64,000 nt of DNA from CAIJXV01 sp964497135 (GCA_964497135.1 CAZCDO010000001.1:7709-71708); one strand, 5' to 3'. Shown: positions 26,400-36,315, numbered from the stretch's first letter. The notes: generated by a model not told the origin, from the sequence alone. Made by a program: numbers and translations.

Positions 26400-26811
26400 T
26401 CCCGTCTCCAGACCGGTGGCGGATGGGACGGCGGGGCCGGTCGCGGCCGACCTGGCCCAGTTGTTAAACGGGGTGCCCTATCTGAATCCGGCCGTTGAAA
26501 CCCTCCACGATCCCCAGCGGGGATGTGCGCTCTCGTGGAAGAGTGAGTCGGGGAACCGGCGCGGCTGGCGGGCGCTCCTGATGGGGCCGGTGCGGCGCCG
26601 GCGACTGGAACTCGACGACCTGGGTCGCCGTACGGTTGAACTGTGCGACGGCCGCCGCAGGGTGGGGGAAATTGCCGCCCAGCTCGCCGCCGAACACCAG
26701 GTTGAACTCGGGGTCATGCAACGCGCCACCCTGGCCTTTCTCGCGGAACTCGTCCGTCGCAACGCCGCCCAGATTGTGGATGATTCGAAGGAGATTCGGA
26801 CCGGGTCATAA
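26392..26811 (+). CDS. PqqD-like (RiPP-recognition-element fold) protein
   Basis: A 139-residue product starting at GTG 26392, overlapping the upstream ATPase by 8 nt. Residues 60-130 follow the PqqD winged-helix pattern: a beta strand (RRRLELDDLGRRTVELCDGRR), then VGEIAAQLAAEH, then a helix ending FLAELVRRN. Residues 1-55 are an extra N-terminal segment. PqqD folds bind leader peptides of ribosomally made peptides or act as chaperones for radical-SAM enzymes. Here there is no radical-SAM enzyme and no recognisable precursor gene nearby, so the partner is unknown. As the last gene of a transporter operon it may recognise the exported substrate. The 133 bp after it hold no gene. Confidence 0.65.
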   Translation: MSDPVSRPVADGTAGPVAADLAQLLNGVPYLNPAVETLHDPQRGCALSWKSESGNRRGWRALLMGPVRRRRLELDDLGRRTVELCDGRRRVGEIAAQLAAEHQVELGVMQRATLAFLAELVRRNAAQIVDDSKEIRTGS

Positions 26812-26944
26812 AGTGACAATAGATATCAGAATTTGGTCATTGAGTGTTCGAATGCTTTGCGGGATTATTATGAATTTCCGCTTTTGAGTGGGCGCTGCGA
26901 ATGGCCGCCGGCGATCCATCACCGCAAACAAAGAACGGAATGCC

Positions 26945-29900
26945 ATGAAGAATTCGATTCGGACCCTGATAGCGCTGGTCGTCTCAACCAGTTGTTTCGG
27001 TGCCGGTGAAAGCAGGGTTTTATTCAAGGACGCCTTTGACGGCACCGGGGACAAGCCCGCCGGCTTTACCGAGGCCTGTTCCATCAGCGAATATCCGCCC
27101 AGCCTCAAATCGCTCGCCTTTCGGCCTGTGAACGGCAAGCCGACCGAAGTCCATCAGGGGCTTTTTACCTTGCCGAAGGGGACCGCGGAGTGCAAGGACT
27201 ACGAATTGAGCTTCAAGTTCTTGTTCCCGCGTGCGAGCAAAAAAGAATTCACATTGAACATCGTCTCCGGGAATCCCGGCGAGAAGCGGGGACCGGTTTC
27301 GGAACTCATCACGATTTCGGAGAAGACGATCGCCATTCGCCCGGACGCCTCGGGAAAGATCGTCTTCCCGACCAAGGGCGTCCCGGCGCCGGACATCCTG
27401 TTGATGCCGGACGGTGTATGGCACCAGGCGTTTGTCAAGGTCAGGGGAAAATCTCTCGAACTATTCATCGAGAACGATGGATGCGTGCGCAAGTTCGCGG
27501 AGGTGCAGCGTCGCAACGCGCCGTTGATCGGTTTCAACTTCGCCGGCTCCACGGCGGTGGATTTCGATGACCTTGAGGTTCGCCGGATCGATCTGGCCTC
27601 GGCGCGGGATTTCCGGGGCGAGGAGGGCGTCCGAACTCGCCAAGCCGCGGAAGCCATGGCCGGGATTCCAGCGGGTGCTTGGGTGGCGCATACCAACGGC
27701 GAAGCTCTCCTGATGGCGATTCCGGATGGAACCGTGCTGGCGGCGGCGAGTTTCCGCATCGGTACGTACCCCGGGGCGATGACGATCAAGATCGGGTATG
27801 CCGACGGCTCGGTGAAAGACATTGCCGTGAAGACCTTTGCGTCGGAATACGCGAAGAAGGTTCTCCGGCAAGACAAGGTGGTCGAGGAGAAAGTGGTCCT
27901 CCCCGATGCGGGGATGAAGTTCACTGAGCAGCAGGCCAAAGACCCGAAGTCCGCTTGGAGCCTGAGCTACAATACGCGGCCGAACCTTCAATACCGCTAC
28001 ACACCAGAGGGCGAACTGCGGATCGTTTCCAACTGGGAGAGCTTCCGGGCGGCCTCGCGGAAGTTCATCCGGTTCGAACTGCGTCCGGACGAGAAGGGCG
28101 CACAGATCTGGATCGATGGCCGCTATGCCGGCCGCTTTGACCATGCGGTGAAGCTCAAAACGCTGACCTTTGTCCTGCCGGCGAACGGCGCGGTGATGGG
28201 CCAGGAAATTTCATCGAAACCGTTCAGCAGCAGATATCTGGCGCTCGATGTGAGCCAGATCGCCAACCCCGGCTTACTGACCGATGCCACGCTCTCGTTT
28301 CCCAAAGGCGCGAACACCATCTCTGGAATTCCGTTTCTGGTCACCGACGGACCCGGCAATGCGGATACCGGGGTCTGCCGCGAGAATCTCGGCAGTTTCG
28401 CCCTGGAATGCGATGGATACCTGTCGCGCACACCGTTCGAAGGCATGCCGGAAAGTCTGCTCTTGAGTGTTCCCCTGGCTCAATACAACCGGGCCTGGGC
28501 GCTTTGTGCCGTTGAGGACGATCCCGACAAGGTGTCCGTGATCACTGCGCGCCTGACGAAATTCCTGCCGGGCTCTGCGGTCGGGCGGGGTCCGGCCATC
28601 GCCGACACCGCGATCACCCTGCCCCGCTCCGGCGAACCCCTGCCGGAGGGCGTGCAGAAGGTGGGCGAGGTGAAGACCGGCGGCAAGACCCTGTCCCTTT
28701 ATCTTGTGGAGTTCAAGATGGACACCGGCAACCTCCAGGAGATCATTTTTCAGGAGCGCCCCGTCTGGCTGGATTTCGAACTGCTCGGGAAGCGCAACGA
28801 CAAGGACAACTTTTATTTCGACCGCTCGCGCAAACCCTCGGACGATATCAGCGGCGTTCATGTTTTCGCCGCCACCCTCGAGCGGTCGCCGGTGGAGATG
28901 TGGATCATGCCGGCCGTGTTCGGCAATATCTACCAGCCCGGCGAGAAGCCCGCGATGACCGCCACCTTATCCTCGGTCGAAAAAAGCTCGTGCCGGTTGG
29001 AGTGGGCCGTCCGCGATATCCACGGAAAAATTATCGAGCAGGGCAGTCGGAACGTCTCCTTCGCGCGGGCCGGTGAGGAAACGAAGATCGAAACCCCGTT
29101 CGCACAGAAGGATCTGGGCTGGTACGGCGTGGACTACCGGCTCACCGGCAAGGACGGGCGCGAACTCCTCCAGCATACGGCGTCTTTTGCGCGGATCGCC
29201 GCCGACACGCGCAATGCCGGCTATGAGTCGCCGTACTTCGCGTGGAACTTCGGCGGCGCGCACGGGACGATCGGGGACATCGCCGTTTCCGGCCCCTTGC
29301 TCCTGAAAGCCGGCATTCGCAGCACGCACGTCAAAAGCGAGACGGACGGCGCGCCGTGGAAGCTGACGATGAGTCAACTTCCCCGCCTGGCGCCCAAAAG
29401 CAAAGATCCCCAGAAAGCGGAAAAAGAACTCGAGGTGCTGATCAAGAAAGCCATCTCAAATTATCCGCACGCCTCCATGGCTTTGATTTTCCACGAAAGC
29501 GGCGGCGGCCCGTTCCCCCTCGAACTGCTGGGCGGCAAAACCGAGGTGGATGACCGGCAGGCGGCGGATGACCGGAACCGGGCAGAGCATGTGGCGATGA
29601 TCGCCAAGGCCTACCGCAAATATGCCCCGCAGATCAAGCTGGTCGTGGGCAATTCCGGCACGGCCACGCCGGGTTTGCTGGCCCAACTCTTTCGCGCCAA
29701 GGTTCCGCGTGAATATATCGACTATATCGGCGAAGAGACCGTCGGCATGACGATGCCTCCTGAACTCAGTGTAGCAAAGGAAAACTGGATACTCCGGGAA
29801 ACCGCCCGCGTTTTCGGTTACGGTGAAATTCCGGTCAGCGCCTGTTACGAGTGGAAGTGCCGCCGTTCGCGGAATCTCGGCCTGGAGCGGCTCGCGGAAT

Positions 29901-31054
29901 GGAATGTGCGCGATATTCTGATTGCTCATGCGTGGAACTTTCCCCTCATCTCGACGGTCGGCCTGCCGGATGTGTCCTACAGCTATTACAACAGCGTCTG
30001 GGGCGACTCGGCGTTTACCCACAACCCGCAGGTCTATCCGAAGCCCGGCTATCCGGCGGTGTCGACGGCAACGCTCGTGCTGGACTGCGCGAAATTCAAA
30101 CGCCAGATATCAACCGGTTCATTGACTGTTTATGCGCTGGAGTTCAAGCGCGGGACCGAGTTCATCTACGCGTTCTGGACTGCGCGGGGAGAACTGGATG
30201 CCACGCTGACGCTTGAGAAAGCGGCTTCTGTCCGGCTCACCGAACTTCTGGGCCGCTCGTCGGAATTGAAGAGTTCCGGCGGCACGCTCACGATTCGCGT
30301 GGGCGAAGGTGCCGTGTATTTGACAAGTCCCGTGGCCTTGAAGGCGGTGTCTTCCCTGGGAGAGCGGAGCTTCCCGCGCGAACAGCCCCCGGTCGAAGCG
30401 AAAATTATCGTGGCCAACCGGATGGATCAAGCCGGAGAGTGGAAAATCGAGGGGACCGTCGATGCTCGCATCGACATCCCCGCGACGCACCCGGCCGCCC
30501 TCTACCGGCCCTTTCGCCGGCCCGGCGTCTATGACCTGCGCTCGGTCAAAGACGAACAAAAAGGCGATTGTCTGGAGCTCGAACTCATCCAGACGAACGA
30601 CTGCCCGGTACTTCTGCAGGAATACGCATTCCTCAGGTTGACAAATGCCATCGCGCAACCCGGAACGCCTCACACCATCGGGTTGTGGGTCAAAGGCAAC
30701 TCCTCCTGGGGCAAGGTGTTTTGGGAAATCGAGGACGCCGAAGGCGAGAAATGGCTCTCCGCCGGCAGCGGCGGGTATGGCTGCGACGTCTATGACTGGC
30801 CCGAACTGGCTGGAATCAATTTTGACGGCTGGCACTTCCTGCAGTTCCCGATCACAGGCAAATCACCCATTTCCGTGCAGAGTCCGGGGCAGGATGGCTA
30901 TCAGTGGCAACACGACGGGACCGGGAACCGGCGGATCGACTATCCCATCAAGGTCACCGGGGTCGCGGTCTCCATGCCGCGCAAGGCCCTTAATCTGCTG
31001 GAGATGATGCCGGTCAGGACCCTATTGCGTTTGAAGGATATCTCAACCTACTGA
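26945..31054 (+). CDS. Large secreted glycosidase-like protein with TIM-barrel core
   Basis: A 1369-residue protein; ATG 26945 follows an AAGAACGGA box and gives a signal peptide (IRTLIALVVSTSCFGAGES). Residues 20-230 look like a LamG/jelly-roll domain (ending SRVDF-like IGFNFAGSTAVDFDDLEVRRID). Several beta-rich regions follow to about residue 760. A likely TIM barrel runs from about 780 to 1090 (starts YFAWNFGGAHG; contains MALIFHESGGG, IDYIGEETVGM and SACYEWKCRRSR). Carboxylates in HESGGG and YIGEETVG are plausible catalytic residues, but I cannot place it in a numbered GH family. A beta-sandwich module with carbohydrate-binding character ends the protein (about 1180-1369, including GINFDGWHFLQFPI). 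It heads a run of six co-directional genes for glycan breakdown. A weak operator-like sequence lies upstream at 26824-26857. Confidence 0.72.
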   Translation: MKNSIRTLIALVVSTSCFGAGESRVLFKDAFDGTGDKPAGFTEACSISEYPPSLKSLAFRPVNGKPTEVHQGLFTLPKGTAECKDYELSFKFLFPRASKKEFTLNIVSGNPGEKRGPVSELITISEKTIAIRPDASGKIVFPTKGVPAPDILLMPDGVWHQAFVKVRGKSLELFIENDGCVRKFAEVQRRNAPLIGFNFAGSTAVDFDDLEVRRIDLASARDFRGEEGVRTRQAAEAMAGIPAGAWVAHTNGEALLMAIPDGTVLAAASFRIGTYPGAMTIKIGYADGSVKDIAVKTFASEYAKKVLRQDKVVEEKVVLPDAGMKFTEQQAKDPKSAWSLSYNTRPNLQYRYTPEGELRIVSNWESFRAASRKFIRFELRPDEKGAQIWIDGRYAGRFDHAVKLKTLTFVLPANGAVMGQEISSKPFSSRYLALDVSQIANPGLLTDATLSFPKGANTISGIPFLVTDGPGNADTGVCRENLGSFALECDGYLSRTPFEGMPESLLLSVPLAQYNRAWALCAVEDDPDKVSVITARLTKFLPGSAVGRGPAIADTAITLPRSGEPLPEGVQKVGEVKTGGKTLSLYLVEFKMDTGNLQEIIFQERPVWLDFELLGKRNDKDNFYFDRSRKPSDDISGVHVFAATLERSPVEMWIMPAVFGNIYQPGEKPAMTATLSSVEKSSCRLEWAVRDIHGKIIEQGSRNVSFARAGEETKIETPFAQKDLGWYGVDYRLTGKDGRELLQHTASFARIAADTRNAGYESPYFAWNFGGAHGTIGDIAVSGPLLLKAGIRSTHVKSETDGAPWKLTMSQLPRLAPKSKDPQKAEKELEVLIKKAISNYPHASMALIFHESGGGPFPLELLGGKTEVDDRQAADDRNRAEHVAMIAKAYRKYAPQIKLVVGNSGTATPGLLAQLFRAKVPREYIDYIGEETVGMTMPPELSVAKENWILRETARVFGYGEIPVSACYEWKCRRSRNLGLERLAEWNVRDILIAHAWNFPLISTVGLPDVSYSYYNSVWGDSAFTHNPQVYPKPGYPAVSTATLVLDCAKFKRQISTGSLTVYALEFKRGTEFIYAFWTARGELDATLTLEKAASVRLTELLGRSSELKSSGGTLTIRVGEGAVYLTSPVALKAVSSLGERSFPREQPPVEAKIIVANRMDQAGEWKIEGTVDARIDIPATHPAALYRPFRRPGVYDLRSVKDEQKGDCLELELIQTNDCPVLLQEYAFLRLTNAIAQPGTPHTIGLWVKGNSSWGKVFWEIEDAEGEKWLSAGSGGYGCDVYDWPELAGINFDGWHFLQFPITGKSPISVQSPGQDGYQWQHDGTGNRRIDYPIKVTGVAVSMPRKALNLLEMMPVRTLLRLKDISTY

Positions 31055-31060
31055 GGAACG

Positions 31061-32890
31061 ATGAAAATTACAAAACCCGGGATTGCTCGCGGAACATCAC
31101 ACAGTCGGGATGACCTGCAAGGATTGATCGGCTTATTGGCGAAAGATCGCACCACGGGGTTGCACCGGATCCGGTTCGAGCAGGTGACCGAACCCGGGCT
31201 CTGCGAGGTTGAGCGGCAGGGATTGGAAATGGTGGTCCGGTATGCCACCCCGGCCCAAGTCGGCCGGGCGTTGGGGGCCTTGAAGGCGGGGCTGGTCCCG
31301 GCCAAAGGCGTGTATCGCGAAACCACCCCGTTCAAGACCCTGGGGGTCATGCTGGACTGCTCGCGCAACGCCGTCATGACGGTGGAACACCTGACCGGGG
31401 TCTGGCTCCCGCGGCTGGCGTTGCTCGGGTACAACCAGGTGATGTTGTACACGGAAGACACCTATGAACTGCCCGGAGAACCCTACTTCGGCTACCAACG
31501 GGGTGCCTATACCGCCCGGGAGCTTTCCACCATCGTGGCGGCGGCGGCAGTTTTGAATGTCGAGGTTGTCCCGTGCATTCAGACGCTCGGCCATTTGGCG
31601 CAGATTTTAAAACATGGCGCCTACGGGCCGGTGCGCGACACGGGTTCCGTCCTCATGGTTGGCGAACCGAAGACCTATGAGCTGATCGAGAAAATGATTG
31701 CGCACTGGGCCGGGATCATGCGGACCCGCCGCATCCATATCGGAATGGACGAAACCCACGATCTGGGCCGCGGTCGATACATGGACCGCCACGGCTACCG
31801 GAACGGGTTCGATCTCTTCAACGAGCACTTGAAAAAAGTGGCGGCGATTTGCCGGAAATACGGGCTGAAGCCCATGATCTGGTCCGACATGTATTTCCGG
31901 CTGGGCAGCAAAACGAATGACTACTACGATCGTAAGGCGACGATCCCCCCGCGTGTGGCCAAACGTATTCCGCGCGACGTCGATCTGGTTTACTGGGACT
32001 ACTACCACGACGATCCGGCTTTCTATCTCGACTGGATTGAGCGGCACCGCAAGCTCGGGAAGGAACCGATCATGGGGTCCGGCATCTGGACCTGGAACAT
32101 GCACTGGCACCATCGCCGGCTGACGGAGGCCAACGCGGGCGCCTGCGTGCGCGCCTGCTACCAGGCCAAGCTCAAGGAGGTGCTGTTCACGATGTGGGGC
32201 GATAACGGAGCTTTCTGCGATCACGATTCCGCGTTCGCCGGCATGGCGTACTGCGCCGATCTGGCCTACGGCAGTGCCAAGCCCTCCGCGGCCCGGCTCG
32301 AGAAACGGTTTGCGGCCGTCTGCGGCGGGAGTTACGCCGCGCACCAACTGGCCGGCGACTTGTATTTAGCCACTAATTACAGCAACAATGGTCCCGGGCC
32401 GTGGCCCTCGTTGTGGGACGATCCGTTCGGCGAGACGGGGTTTCGCACCTGGGCGAAGGATGACCCGCGCCGGATGGCCCAATCGGCCCGTCACTATGCG
32501 AAACTGGCGGATAAACTGCGGCCGTTATCCGGCGATCGCGCCTGCGGCGACCTGGGGTATGCCCATAGCGTGGCGTGGTTGCTCGCGGAACGCTACCGCC
32601 TGTGCACCGACCTGATGACGGTGTATCGGCGCGGGGACCGGCCGGGACTGCGGGCCGTTCGGCGGCGCATCCCGCGGGTGTTGACCGCCCTGAAAGATCT
32701 CGAAAAAACGTTCCGGCGGATGTGGCTGAGCCACAACAAGCCGGAAGGCATGGAGGCGATCCAGGGGCGGTTCGGATGGATCGAGGTCCGGTATCGGGAA
32801 CTCGATCAACGTCTCGGTGAATACCTGGCCGGGAAATGCGCCACCCTGGCGGAATTCGAGTACCGGTGTCCACCCGGAGCGGCTCAATGA
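31061..32890 (+). CDS. Glycoside hydrolase family 20-like beta-N-acetylhexosaminidase
   Basis: A 609-residue enzyme starting at ATG 31061 behind GAGGA. A short GH20b-like N-terminal domain (about 1-90) leads into the catalytic barrel: FKTLGVMLDCSRNAVM at about 88-103, LYTEDTYELPGEPYFGY, VVPCIQTLGHL, and the signature HIGMDETHDLG, in which Asp230-Glu231 form the substrate-assisted catalytic pair. A Trp-rich C-terminal half (SGIWTWNMHWHHR, FTMWGDNGAFCDHDS) completes the acetamido pocket. It has no signal peptide, so it probably acts on oligosaccharides taken into the cell. It would release terminal beta-GlcNAc or GalNAc. The ATGA at 32887 overlaps the next gene. Confidence 0.88.
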   Translation: MKITKPGIARGTSHSRDDLQGLIGLLAKDRTTGLHRIRFEQVTEPGLCEVERQGLEMVVRYATPAQVGRALGALKAGLVPAKGVYRETTPFKTLGVMLDCSRNAVMTVEHLTGVWLPRLALLGYNQVMLYTEDTYELPGEPYFGYQRGAYTARELSTIVAAAAVLNVEVVPCIQTLGHLAQILKHGAYGPVRDTGSVLMVGEPKTYELIEKMIAHWAGIMRTRRIHIGMDETHDLGRGRYMDRHGYRNGFDLFNEHLKKVAAICRKYGLKPMIWSDMYFRLGSKTNDYYDRKATIPPRVAKRIPRDVDLVYWDYYHDDPAFYLDWIERHRKLGKEPIMGSGIWTWNMHWHHRRLTEANAGACVRACYQAKLKEVLFTMWGDNGAFCDHDSAFAGMAYCADLAYGSAKPSAARLEKRFAAVCGGSYAAHQLAGDLYLATNYSNNGPGPWPSLWDDPFGETGFRTWAKDDPRRMAQSARHYAKLADKLRPLSGDRACGDLGYAHSVAWLLAERYRLCTDLMTVYRRGDRPGLRAVRRRIPRVLTALKDLEKTFRRMWLSHNKPEGMEAIQGRFGWIEVRYRELDQRLGEYLAGKCATLAEFEYRCPPGAAQ

Positions 32891-34434
32891 GTCAACATCG
32901 CTACCAGGGGATTCGGCCGACGGATCGTTTCGGCCGGTGTGGCCTCCTCAATCCGGAACGCGGATTGCGCCTCGAGGTGCAGGTGGGTCGATTGACGACG
33001 GACCGGTATCCGGAGATTTACCAGCAGGACTTCATGCGGGCGCAAGGCGGGTACTACTCGGATTACTACTGGGTTTGGCAGGCGGAACAGTATCGGACCG
33101 ACGGAGTGACGGTCGTTCAGGCGTACTGCTATCTCGATCGGTATATGGATTGCGAGATTCCGAGCGAGGCCCTGGATGCGATCCAGCGCAGTTTTGACCG
33201 GGCCCGTGAAGCCGGCATCAAATTTCTCCTGCGCTTTGCGTACGGGCATGACGACAATCAGTTCGCCTGTCCGGACCTCCTGCGCATCCTGGCTCACATG
33301 GACCAACTGGCGCCGCTCATCCAGCGCAACGCCGATGTCATCTATGTGCTGCAATGCGGCTTCCTGGGCGCCTGGGGCGAGTTCCACAGCTCGGCGAATG
33401 GTATTGACCGGAAGATCGAGTGTACCTGTGAGGTGGTCCGTAAGACGCTTGAGATCCTGCCCGACGATCTGTTTACCCAGATGCGGCGGGGGGAATATAA
33501 GATGCGGAATCTGAAGGCCTTAAACGCCTTCGAGGTGCTGAGCGATCGGATCGCCTTTACGCAGCACCCCGCCGCGCGGATCGGATTTTTCAACGACGCG
33601 ACGCTGGCGAACATCGGGGACGCCGGAACGTGGACCGAAGCGCCCTATGGTCAGCCCGGTTCCGCGCAATTCGATTACGTCACGACAGAGGCGCCCTTCA
33701 TGCCGGTGGATGGCGAACTCTTCTGGACCGGGTCGATCGCCCAGCGCAACAGCGATGGCGGGTTGTGCTCCGAGCGGTTGCGCCTGCACCATTACACAAC
33801 CTTCAGTTATGTTCACAGCTATTCGCAACTCGATAAAATGCATGGTGTGCCTCACACGATTGACGATTGGAAGGCGTGGCCGGTTTCGGAAGCCGACCTG
33901 CGCGCCCGGCGTCTGCCGGTGTCGGACGGCTATTTCGCGGGGTCCGGGGAAACGCCGGTCGTCGTGCGCACGGCCTTCGAGTATATCCGCGACCATCTCG
34001 GCTATCGGCTGGAAATGCAACACGCGGAGTGGCCCGATGAAACGGCGGCCGGCCGCGATTTCACCGTGTCCTGCGCGTTGATCAATCGCGGGTTTTCGAC
34101 CCCGATCAAGCGTCGCGCCGCGCGCGTTCTGCTTTTACATGCATCCGGTGAATGCGTTGACATTCCATCCGATGGCCAGGCGCAGGCTTGGCAGCCGTAT
34201 ACGCCCGGCGATGCCGGGTTCGCGCCGTTGACGCACTCGATCACGGCTCGGATCCGGTTGCCCGAGACGATGAAGGCGGGCGAGTGGGAGGTTGCGCTCT
34301 GGCTGCCGGATGCAGCGGAAACGCTGAGTCTGCGGCCGGAATATGCGATCCGGCTGGCGAATCGCGACACGCCCTGGCGGGAGGTCGGCGGACGAGGCTG
34401 TAATATTTTGGGTCGGGTTCTGGTAACACGGTGA
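32887..34434 (+). CDS. DUF4874/DUF4832 domain protein (TIM-barrel glycosidase-like)
   Basis: A 515-residue protein whose ATGA overlaps the end of the GH20 gene. It begins NPERGLRLEVQ, a hallmark of DUF4874 N-termini, followed by a barrel with YGHDDNQFACPDLLRI and VLQCGFLGAWGEFHSS; the Trp-Gly-Glu motif is typical of the family. The C-terminal third is a beta-sandwich of DUF4832 type (EMQHAEWPDETAAGRDF to RIRLPETMKAGEWEVALWLPD). These proteins occur in polysaccharide-utilisation loci, but their reaction has not been assigned to my knowledge. It is cytoplasmic by sequence, with no signal peptide, and part of the six-gene glycan operon. Confidence 0.82.
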   Translation: MSQHRYQGIRPTDRFGRCGLLNPERGLRLEVQVGRLTTDRYPEIYQQDFMRAQGGYYSDYYWVWQAEQYRTDGVTVVQAYCYLDRYMDCEIPSEALDAIQRSFDRAREAGIKFLLRFAYGHDDNQFACPDLLRILAHMDQLAPLIQRNADVIYVLQCGFLGAWGEFHSSANGIDRKIECTCEVVRKTLEILPDDLFTQMRRGEYKMRNLKALNAFEVLSDRIAFTQHPAARIGFFNDATLANIGDAGTWTEAPYGQPGSAQFDYVTTEAPFMPVDGELFWTGSIAQRNSDGGLCSERLRLHHYTTFSYVHSYSQLDKMHGVPHTIDDWKAWPVSEADLRARRLPVSDGYFAGSGETPVVVRTAFEYIRDHLGYRLEMQHAEWPDETAAGRDFTVSCALINRGFSTPIKRRAARVLLLHASGECVDIPSDGQAQAWQPYTPGDAGFAPLTHSITARIRLPETMKAGEWEVALWLPDAAETLSLRPEYAIRLANRDTPWREVGGRGCNILGRVLVTR

Positions 34435-34452
34435 GGTTGAAAAGGACAAATC

Positions 34453-36315
34453 ATGAAGAAACGTAAATTGTTTTTTGCGGGGGTCGGGCTCGTGCTCCTG
34501 GGAGGCGCTGCGCTGGCCGCGGACGGTATCGCCAATCCGATCTACCAGGCCCAGTCCGCACGGGCCGTGAAGAACAGGGCCGCCAACCAGCTTAAGGTGA
34601 GCGAGGCGCTGAAAGCGGCGTCGTTGCCGGGCGGACTGATCGCCTATTTTGTCGTCCCCGCCATGAGCGATGTGATGCGGCTGGCCGACACCTATCCCGA
34701 CGACGGGCGCCTCAACGGCGAGTTGCGGATCGTGGCCGCTCAGGACGAATTCGAGCCGGCATCGTTCCAGCTCTACTCGTTCACCGGGCGGAAGGATGTG
34801 AAACTGGCGGTTTCGGCGTTGAAAGGACCGGGAGACGCATTCATCCCGGCCGGCGAACTTGACCTGAAAGTCGTCAAGGTTTGGTTCCAAAACGGTAACG
34901 CCTGGATCAGCTACTTTGCCGATGTCGGGTTGAAACTGGTGCCCGAGTTGTTGCTCCACGATGAGAACATGGTGAAGGTCGACAGCCAGGAGGTGGCGAA
35001 CTACGCCCGGCTCAAGGACCCGAGCGGCGAGCGGTGGGTCTGGATCTCGGCGCCCCGCAAATTGGAGACCTCGACCTTCAGTCCCACGCTGGAGCCGTTC
35101 GAGGACGCCCCGTCGTTGTTGCCGGTGGCGCTCCCGGCCGGGGAATTCAAACAGTTCTTTCTGACCGCCCACGTTCCGAAGAACCAGACCCCGGGCGTGT
35201 ACCAAGGGGCCGTCACGGTGACCGACGGCAGCAAGTCCCTGATTGAAATTCCGGTTTCCGTGCGGGTCCTGCCGTTCGAATTGCCGAGGCCGCGCCCATA
35301 TTTCGATTTGAAGCGGGACTTCCTCGTCTCGGTCATGGGGGGGACGACCTTGTCCGGGATGAAAAGGCTTTTCGGGGGCGACGAGAAACTCGCCACAGAG
35401 AAGTACCGTCAGTACCTGGTGAACCAGCGCAATCACGGCATTTTCAATCCCGTCGTGGACCAGGATGAGGAGAACTTCGCCTTGCTCAAAGAGTTGGGGT
35501 TGCCGACCAAGCCGGTCATGGAAGGTGGCGGCAGGCGGTTCATGCCCTGGCCAGGCTTGAATTTCGGGGGTCGTCTTTCGTTCGACCAGTACATGGCGTA
35601 CAAGGAGGGGGCTCAGAAATGCGCTGAATACTACATGAAGCTGGTGGGCCACACGGATCTGCTGGCCAGCTACGGGGATGAGCAGGGGCCCGCTTTCGTG
35701 GCCACGCACCGGAACGCCTTCAAGTACTACGAGGACTATGGCATCAAGATCGGGTGCGCTGGGCACGCGGCGCTCATGAACAAGGGCGGGTACACGTACG
35801 GCGTTCACCCGATGGGAGGCGAACCGGATTCTGTCGAGCGCATCCGGCCCTGGAACGAGATCGGAGATAAGTACGTGGGCTTCTACGCGTCGCAGCATAC
35901 GGGGTCGGAAAATCCTCAGTTCGTGCGCCGTCAGCATGGCCTGCTCGGATACCTCAGCAACTTGAGCATGGTGTATAACTACGAGTTTGCCCTGGGGCCG
36001 TGGAACGATCTCACGTGGGATTTATACAAGCCCATGGTTCTGGCCTACCTCAACCGGGGTGGATTGGTCGATACCCTGCAATGGGAAGGATTCCGTGAAG
36101 GTATCGACGATATGCGCTATGCCACCCAGCTCAAACTGCTGGTGCAGAAGGCCGTGGAGTCGGGTAATACGGAACGTATGCTGGAGGGCAAGAAGGCGCT
36201 CCAGTACCTCGCGTTGCTGAAGGGCGCCGAGATGGATCTGAATGCGGTCCGAGCCGAAATGATCAATTACATCCTGAAACTGATGAGCCTGCAAGGGCCG
36301 GGGGAGAGCCGATAA
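34453..36315 (+). CDS. Secreted DUF4091-containing glycosidase-like protein
   Basis: A 620-residue protein starting at ATG 34453 behind AAAGGAC, with a signal peptide (KKRKLFFAGVGLVLLGGAALAAD). Residues 60-280 form an N-terminal beta-sandwich (LRIVAAQDEFEPASFQLYS; GVYQGAVTVTDG), as in other DUF4091 proteins. Residues 280-530 are barrel-like (YFDLKRDFLVSVMGG). The C-terminal part carries the DUF4091 pattern VDTLQWEGFREGIDDMRYATQL at about 540-565. Family members lie in PVC and Bacteroidota glycan loci and are thought to be glycoside hydrolases, without a settled substrate. Its TAA shares one base with the next ATG (TAATG), so the genes are translationally coupled. Confidence 0.82.
   Translation: MKKRKLFFAGVGLVLLGGAALAADGIANPIYQAQSARAVKNRAANQLKVSEALKAASLPGGLIAYFVVPAMSDVMRLADTYPDDGRLNGELRIVAAQDEFEPASFQLYSFTGRKDVKLAVSALKGPGDAFIPAGELDLKVVKVWFQNGNAWISYFADVGLKLVPELLLHDENMVKVDSQEVANYARLKDPSGERWVWISAPRKLETSTFSPTLEPFEDAPSLLPVALPAGEFKQFFLTAHVPKNQTPGVYQGAVTVTDGSKSLIEIPVSVRVLPFELPRPRPYFDLKRDFLVSVMGGTTLSGMKRLFGGDEKLATEKYRQYLVNQRNHGIFNPVVDQDEENFALLKELGLPTKPVMEGGGRRFMPWPGLNFGGRLSFDQYMAYKEGAQKCAEYYMKLVGHTDLLASYGDEQGPAFVATHRNAFKYYEDYGIKIGCAGHAALMNKGGYTYGVHPMGGEPDSVERIRPWNEIGDKYVGFYASQHTGSENPQFVRRQHGLLGYLSNLSMVYNYEFALGPWNDLTWDLYKPMVLAYLNRGGLVDTLQWEGFREGIDDMRYATQLKLLVQKAVESGNTERMLEGKKALQYLALLKGAEMDLNAVRAEMINYILKLMSLQGPGESR

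Noticed and set aside
34135..35937. 600-codon minus-strand frame
   Set aside because: Covers DUF4832 and DUF4091 genes in antisense; no motif.
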